Origin: Clostridia bacterium
GTDB lineage: Bacteria; Bacillota; Clostridia; Oscillospirales; CAG-272
Assembly (NCBI GenBank): GCA_017411935.1
Contig: JAFQPC010000070.1
Span: forward strand, 1 to 16,038
DNA: 16,038 bases
Direction of reading: 5' to 3'
Shown: piece after piece, positions 11,525-16,038 of the stretch
How positions within the stretch are numbered: the stretch's first letter is position 1
Layout of the letters: the number at the start of each line of letters is the position of its first letter
Notes under the pieces: generated by a model
What the model saw: the letters and a program-made list of their open reading frames with translations, nothing else
Databases searched by the model: none
Told to the model about the DNA's origin: nothing
Program-made: the position numbers and the translations under genes

Positions 11525-14500
11525 ATGAAAAAACTGCGCATCATTGCTCTTGCTTTGGCAATTCTTTGCCTGCTTGCGCCTCTGACGCAAGTCGTCTCCG
11601 CCGCCGAGATTTCCACCTTATCCGAGGAGACAGTAAACTCTCTTGACTTTTCCTCTTATGACAACACCGCGCTTCACGCGAGTCTCTCTCCCTCCGATCT
11701 TCTGACTGTGATCCTGCAACGCATCGTTGGAGATGAGCGCGTACTGAGTGATGCCGAAAAGAAATATCTTGACCGTTATTTTGACGAATATCTGATTTAT
11801 GATGCAACACTTCCTCCCTCGCTCCTCTCGACCGAGACCACCGAAAGCGGCTTGAAAGTCAAGGCAAAAAGCTATTCTTATCAAGCCAAAAACGGCGAAA
11901 CGGTTATGTATTTTCCCGTACGTGTAACGATGGGAAGCATGGCAAAGCCTCTTTCCTATTCTTCTGACGAGCAATGCTTTGTTGCCGAATGGGAAAATGC
12001 TTCCGAGTTCTCCTCTCTGACTGTATATTACAGCGGATCGATCACGCTTCCCAAGGAAAAGATCAACCGTCTTCTGACAATGGCGTTTAACGATGCAACG
12101 AACGCGCTTCTGACCGAAGACGAAATGCTCAAATACACTGCCGCGCTGCAAGAATATCAAAATTATCTGCGTGCTGTGGAACAGTATGAAGCAGACTGTC
12201 TTACTTATGATGCCTACCTTTCCTCTCTGGAGCTCTATGAAAAAGCGGTAGAAGAGTATCAAAAAAACCAAGAGGAATGGAAAATTTACCATCAAAAATA
12301 TGAGCTTTATGAGGCTTATTGTAACGACTTGCGTATTTACGAACAAAAAATGACGCAATACAATGCCGATTACAAAAAGCATCTTGCGCAAATTGATGCT
12401 CACAAGGCGTATCTGGTCAACCTCAGTACGATCCGCACTTCGCTTGTACCAATGGAAAGCCTTTTCTTGAGCCCCTCGGACGGAAAGACGGGAACACTTT
12501 ATCGGGCGCTGCAAAACAACGAGCTCGTGACGATGTTTGAAAAATATCAAAACGTACTTCCCAAAAAACCCATCGAAGGAATGCGCGAAGAAGCTGAACG
12601 GTTGAACACGTTGCTCGGTGAGTATGCCGAAGAAAGAAAAATTTCCGAAAAAAAGGCATTTGAATCATATCAAAAAAACTACGATGAAATTTGCTACCTC
12701 TTTAACTCCCTCTACGGTCGAATGAGTTCCATTTTTGAACCGCCCAAGGGCGCCGAGCAATCTGCAATGTATACGCTGATGTGCTCCAAGCTCGACATAG
12801 AATACGGTGCAGAAGAGGCTTCATATAAAAAATGGCGGATCAAAAACGTTCTCGCTCATCTCTATCTGATCTGTCTATGTCTTGACGACACAAAAACGCC
12901 TGAGGCTACTTGGAATTTTTATGCCGACGACGGAAAAAAACACACGTATTATTACAGCAATCTTCTGGCGCAAAACCTGATCATTTCGGATGTCAACGCC
13001 GCAGATCCGTCGAGCCTGACTTGGATAGACGAGGTTTTGGTTTCCGAAGCACCGACCATGCCGGAAAAGCCCATCGAAGTGATCGCTCCGACGCCGCCTA
13101 TGGTGATGGAAGAACCCAAAGCACCCACGGCAATGGAGCAACCACTACCGCCCCCCGTAATAGAAGCGCCGAACCCACCGTCGGAAAGCGACCATTCCTT
13201 GGTGCTTCGTACGGGAGAAATTTGTCTTGCCCTGCAACAGGGACTTTTGTATGAGCGTTCTGAACTGACCGAAGCCCCGACGATCACACTCCCCGAGATC
13301 TCGATCGAAAAGCGGACGCTTGGTGTTTCAATCTACGGTGCGCGCGGATGCTTGCTGGAGACAGACGAGCCCTCGTCCCTCCCCATCCCCTCGGAGTCCT
13401 CGGAAGATCTTCCGATCTCCTTTGAGGAAGGATTCAATATTTACACCTTTAACGGTTGGTCGACCTCGCAAGACCAAAGTTCGATCAGCGCCATCTACCA
13501 ACGCGCTCCGAAAACCTATCGCGCGACCTTTGTGATCGACGGGCAAACCGTCTATGAAACACAAGTGCCGATCGCGCAAACTCCGCGCTTTGAGGGCTCT
13601 GCGGCAAAGGAAAGCACCGAGACCGTAGACTACATTTTCCAAACGTGGGATCCCCCCCTCTCTCCGATTCACGAAGACACGGTCTATGTTGCCAAATATC
13701 GGGAACAAACGAGAAAATATACGGTCAGCTTTTCGATTCTGAATCAATCGCTCTCCCACCGTTACGAATGGCAGCAAATGCCCAACGTACCTACGGTCTC
13801 TCCCAAATATTATTATTCGGGCGCCACCTTGTTTGAATTTGACGGCTGGGATAAAGAAATTACCCCTGTGACACAAAACACGACCTACACCGCGCAATAC
13901 CGCGAGCTCGTTTTGGCAGCGCTCCCCGACGGCTCAGACGGAACCCTGTCGGTCGCTCCTACCTCGCAAGGCTATCTGCTTGTCACCTCGGAAGACAGGG
14001 TTACTTCGATTTCGGCGCTTGTTGCGAAAGCAGTTTCGGAAAATTGCCGTCTGGACGTTCTGTTTTCCGAGCGAAACGTGACGCTCTCGATGGATACGAT
14101 CGCTCTGCAAGCATTGCAAAATGCTCATATGAACGAGCTTTTCATCGACCGAAGCGACGCGCACGGAACGGCAATCCACTTTTTTGATACCGATAACAAA
14201 GAAATTTTGTTGAGTCGAGGAGAGCTGCGCTTATCGCTTCCATACAGCTTTGGTGCCGACGCAAACGTATATCTTTCTTCGTACGATCCGTTCCTCCAAG
14301 CAACGCAAGCAACCGTTTCCTGCACCCCGACGGCAAGCACGGTCGAGCTGATCGCCTCGTCAGGGATCTATTACCGCCCCTACGAACGATTTACTCTGAC
14401 ACTGAACGTAGGGAAGAATGGACAGGCAATGGCAAACGAGTCGATCTATTCCGAGGGAGAAAAGGTATACCTTACGATCCACCCAAACGCACACTACCGT

Positions 14501-14989
14501 ATCTCGGCGCTCTTCCTCAAAAATCCCGTCACGGGAGAAATCACCGAGCTTTCACAAAAAAATTATACCGTAATGCCTGCGTACAACGCCATTCTTTGCG
14601 TCGAATTTTCCCCCATCGAATATACGGTCAAATTTGTTTATCATGGGGAGACCAAAATCGAGAAGCATCCGTTTGGCGCGACGCTGGTATTTCCCGAAAT
14701 TCCTTCCTCGTTTGAGGAAGACGGATTTTTCTATACTTTCCTCGGTTGGTCCGAGACCGCATCGGTCGTCACGGGAGACGCTACCTATACGGCAAACTAT
14801 TACTCGGTACGCGTCGAAGACGTTGCCGACGACGGCGAGGGCGGTGCATGGAACGCCGTCATCTGGAATATTCTCGCGCCGTTGGCAATTTTTGCACTGC
14901 TCCTTCTTGGCATTCTCATCGCCGTACCGATCATAATCGTAAAGCAGGTCAAGAAAAAGAAAAAGCAAACAAACAATCAGAACGAATAA
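11525..14989 (+). CDS. Large membrane-anchored surface protein with Tyr-rich helix, Pro-rich repeats and InlB B-repeats
   Basis: This 1154-aa protein has a signal peptide (residues 1-26, cleavage after VSA) and, at its other end, a membrane helix at about 1116-1139 followed by a Lys-rich cytosolic tail, so most of it lies outside the cell. After an N-terminal domain (27-190), residues 194-295 form a strongly helical region of 17-residue repeats with Tyr at phases 0, 3 and 10. A domain at about 297-507 follows. Residues 513-557 then hold five 9-residue proline repeats (PxxPxx, a hydrophobic residue, then usually an acidic one). Next come three Listeria-Bacteroides (InlB B) repeats starting near 600, 666 and 733, a beta-rich region (794-950), a divergent repeat (955-1033) and a last B-repeat (1034-1100). 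AAAGGAGACG precedes the ATG. The order helix, domain, polyproline recalls streptococcal antigen I/II. Adhesion or cell-surface display is inferred; no ligand can be named. Confidence 0.88.
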   Translation: MKKLRIIALALAILCLLAPLTQVVSAAEISTLSEETVNSLDFSSYDNTALHASLSPSDLLTVILQRIVGDERVLSDAEKKYLDRYFDEYLIYDATLPPSLLSTETTESGLKVKAKSYSYQAKNGETVMYFPVRVTMGSMAKPLSYSSDEQCFVAEWENASEFSSLTVYYSGSITLPKEKINRLLTMAFNDATNALLTEDEMLKYTAALQEYQNYLRAVEQYEADCLTYDAYLSSLELYEKAVEEYQKNQEEWKIYHQKYELYEAYCNDLRIYEQKMTQYNADYKKHLAQIDAHKAYLVNLSTIRTSLVPMESLFLSPSDGKTGTLYRALQNNELVTMFEKYQNVLPKKPIEGMREEAERLNTLLGEYAEERKISEKKAFESYQKNYDEICYLFNSLYGRMSSIFEPPKGAEQSAMYTLMCSKLDIEYGAEEASYKKWRIKNVLAHLYLICLCLDDTKTPEATWNFYADDGKKHTYYYSNLLAQNLIISDVNAADPSSLTWIDEVLVSEAPTMPEKPIEVIAPTPPMVMEEPKAPTAMEQPLPPPVIEAPNPPSESDHSLVLRTGEICLALQQGLLYERSELTEAPTITLPEISIEKRTLGVSIYGARGCLLETDEPSSLPIPSESSEDLPISFEEGFNIYTFNGWSTSQDQSSISAIYQRAPKTYRATFVIDGQTVYETQVPIAQTPRFEGSAAKESTETVDYIFQTWDPPLSPIHEDTVYVAKYREQTRKYTVSFSILNQSLSHRYEWQQMPNVPTVSPKYYYSGATLFEFDGWDKEITPVTQNTTYTAQYRELVLAALPDGSDGTLSVAPTSQGYLLVTSEDRVTSISALVAKAVSENCRLDVLFSERNVTLSMDTIALQALQNAHMNELFIDRSDAHGTAIHFFDTDNKEILLSRGELRLSLPYSFGADANVYLSSYDPFLQATQATVSCTPTASTVELIASSGIYYRPYERFTLTLNVGKNGQAMANESIYSEGEKVYLTIHPNAHYRISALFLKNPVTGEITELSQKNYTVMPAYNAILCVEFSPIEYTVKFVYHGETKIEKHPFGATLVFPEIPSSFEEDGFFYTFLGWSETASVVTGDATYTANYYSVRVEDVADDGEGGAWNAVIWNILAPLAIFALLLLGILIAVPIIIVKQVKKKKKQTNNQNE

Positions 14990-15003
14990 CACAGGAGGTT
15001 TTT

Positions 15004-15714
15004 ATGGACGAACGTTTGGAACGAGAAGCGCTTCTTTTGGGCGAGAACGCGGTTGCGCGTCTTGCTTCCTCGTGTGTTGCCCTCTTTGGTGTGGGCGGCG
15101 TGGGAAGCTATGCCGCAGAGGCTTTGGCAAGAGCAGGCATCGGCAAGCTCGTGCTCATTGATTCGGACTGCGTCTCGCGCTCGAACATCAACCGTCAGCT
15201 CTGTGCCCTCGAAAGCACGGTCGGACGCCCCAAGGTCGAGGTCATTGCCGAGCGTTTGCGCGACATCAATCCAAATATCAAGGTCGTCTGCCGCAAGGAA
15301 TTTTTCCTGCCTGAGAACGCACACCTCTTTGATTTTTCGTCCTACGATTACGTCATCGACGCCATTGATACCGTCGCAGGGAAGATCGCGATCGCCGAAG
15401 CGGCGCTCGCGGCGAATACACCGATGATCTCTTGTATGGGAACGGGAAACAAGCTCGACCCCACCGCATTCCGTGTGACCGATCTGGCAAAGACCTCGGG
15501 CTGTCCACTCGCCAGAGTGATGCGCCGAGAACTGAAAAAGCGCGGAATTTTGCACCTCAAGGTCGTTTACTCCGAGGAATCCCCCATCGAAATCCCCGTA
15601 CACCTGAACCCCGAAACGGGAAAGCAAGTCCCCGCCAGCATCTCCTTTGTCCCCCCCGTCGCAGGCCTCATCGCCGCGGGTGAGGCGGTCAAGGAGTTAG
15701 TTAGGAAAGGATAG
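15004..15714 (+). CDS. tcdA: tRNA threonylcarbamoyladenosine dehydratase
   Basis: This 236-aa E1-like enzyme is expected to use ATP to cyclise t6A37 of tRNA to the hydantoin-type ct6A. The nucleotide-binding loop GVGGVG (residues 29-34) is followed by LVLIDSDCVSRSNINRQ with the acidic residue and the conserved Asn-Arg pair. Then come YDYVIDAIDTVAGK and the MGTGNKLDP and VTDLAKTSGCPLAR stretches typical of TcdA/CsdL. It is somewhat shorter than the E. coli enzyme and has no hydrophobic C-terminal tail. AGGAGG precedes the ATG, only 14 bases after the surface-protein gene, so both are probably on one transcript despite unrelated roles. It ends with TAG, and the same frame then stays open to the window edge. 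Confidence 0.94.
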   Translation: MDERLEREALLLGENAVARLASSCVALFGVGGVGSYAAEALARAGIGKLVLIDSDCVSRSNINRQLCALESTVGRPKVEVIAERLRDINPNIKVVCRKEFFLPENAHLFDFSSYDYVIDAIDTVAGKIAIAEAALAANTPMISCMGTGNKLDPTAFRVTDLAKTSGCPLARVMRRELKKRGILHLKVVYSEESPIEIPVHLNPETGKQVPASISFVPPVAGLIAAGEAVKELVRKG

Positions 15715-15723
15715 GGGACGCGT

Positions 15724-15755
15724 GTTACTTTTTCTTTCGCGAAAGAAAAAGTAAC
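15724..15755. repeat. Perfect 32-bp palindrome
   Basis: GTTACTTTTTCTTTCG at 15724-15739 is followed immediately by its exact reverse complement at 15740-15755. It begins nine bases after the tcdA stop codon. With no loop and no following T run it is not a standard terminator, though it could still pause transcription or serve as a DNA site. Confidence 0.92.
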
Positions 15756-15828
15756 CAAAAAGAAAGCAACACGGATTTTTGTGTTGTGTCGCCATTTTGG
15801 CTGTGCAGACTTCGGCTTTCTGAGGAAC

Positions 15829-15860
15829 AAAACGATTGGACCCTACGTCCCAATCGTTTT
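15829..15860. terminator. Possible bidirectional terminator hairpin
   Basis: AAAACGATTGG at 15829-15839 pairs exactly with CCAATCGTTTT at 15850-15860 around a ten-base loop. The A run on the left and T run on the right could serve either strand, but the T run is only four long before GGG. It is the best candidate for ending the surface-protein/tcdA transcript. Confidence 0.4.
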
Positions 15861-15888
15861 GGGATGCGATTTTTTAAAAGTTTTTGAT

Positions 15889-15910
15889 CAAGCTTTTTTC
15901 AAAAAGCTTG
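15889..15910. repeat. 22-bp inverted repeat
   Basis: CAAGCTTTTT at 15889-15898 and AAAAAGCTTG at 15901-15910 are exact inverted copies separated by two bases. It belongs to the palindrome chain after tcdA; no function can be assigned. Confidence 0.8.
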
Positions 15911-15935
15911 CGGTGTCCAGAGGCAGCGCCTCGGT

Positions 15936-15980
15936 CGCCCGTCGCAACGGGCGAAACTTCCTATCGTTCATAAGCGCCCG
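15936..15980 (+). other. Two mutually exclusive hairpins sharing one arm
   Basis: CGCCCGT at 15936-15942 pairs with ACGGGCG at 15947-15953 around the loop CGCA. The same CGGGCG (15948-15953) could instead pair with CGCCCG at 15975-15980. This could be a structural switch in RNA, or simply repeat history in a palindrome-rich region; the local hairpin is likely the more stable. Confidence 0.4.
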
Positions 15981-16038
15981 AAAGGGTGAATGCATCTCGC
16001 GAAGCCGAGGGCAGAGGGGAAACCACAAGTGGGGGTTC

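Larger units (their letters stand above)
15715..16038. other. Palindrome-dense intergenic region, probably a dispersed repeat
   Basis: No recognisable gene lies in these 324 bases. The region holds a chain of palindromes (a 32-bp perfect one, then stems at 15767/15781, 15829/15850, 15889/15901, 15920/15928 and 15936/15947) and three complementary CGCCCG/CGGGCG arms. The frame in phase with tcdA has no stop codon through all 108 codons, but its translation is rich in Arg, Ser and Lys and looks unlike a folded protein. From memory, similar palindromic sequence is common between genes in gut Clostridia; I cannot verify this here. Confidence 0.6.

Noticed and set aside
11525..14989. LPxTG sortase signal in the surface protein
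   Set aside because: The C-terminal membrane helix and Lys-rich tail are present, but no LPxTG-like motif precedes them, so direct membrane anchoring is the better reading.

Overview
The window looks like chromosomal DNA of an uncultured, probably gut-associated member of the Clostridia (Firmicutes/Bacillota). The evidence is strong AGGAGG-type ribosome sites, textbook sigma-A promoters (TTGACA, 17 bp, TATAAT), the trmK-nif3 gene pair typical of Firmicutes, a DUF1858 redox-disulfide protein, a lipobox lipoprotein, and a large surface protein with InlB-type B-repeats and a C-terminal membrane anchor. I cannot place it more precisely from sequence alone. Nearly every gene is on the + strand.

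Layout. (a) 1-494: the tail of a gene fragment running in from the left, cut off by a minus-strand DUF559 nuclease gene whose 3' end carries a 17-bp palindrome. (b) 625-3594: a promoter, then YigZ-family protein, a lipoprotein of unknown function with a duplicated domain, and a histidine phosphatase, closed by a strong intrinsic terminator. (c) 3605-7488: a second strong promoter, a 66-aa DUF1858 protein, then trmK, a Nif3-like protein, a PPP-type metallophosphoesterase and rlmD. Two of the junctions are ATGA overlaps, so this is a translationally coupled RNA-modification operon. (d) 7489-8217: an AT-rich GIY-YIG nuclease gene flanked by palindromic repeats of one family. These are inserted into one another's hairpin loops, two deep on the left and three deep on the right. 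(e) 8218-11480: an AT-rich GNAT acetyltransferase, an M20D amidohydrolase, an ElaA-like GNAT and an EamA transporter. (f) 11525-14989: a 1154-aa membrane-anchored surface protein. (g) 15004-15714: tcdA. (h) 15715-16038: a gene-poor, palindrome-dense stretch with no stop codon in the tcdA reading frame.

Three things deserve a second look. First, the surface protein has a 17-residue Tyr-rich helical repeat and, about 220 residues later, a 9-residue proline repeat. The two have matching copy number and similar predicted rise per repeat, which suggests an alpha-helix/polyproline-II stalk with a domain at its tip, like that of streptococcal antigen I/II but apparently built from different repeats. 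Second, the nested repeats around the GIY-YIG gene look like a small mobile system that targets its own hairpin loops. Third, the DUF559 gene appears to have landed inside another gene, with a palindrome at the junction. Both small nuclease genes are AT-rich and bounded by palindromes, so one general phenomenon may underlie both. Identifications rest on motif reading; no database search was possible.
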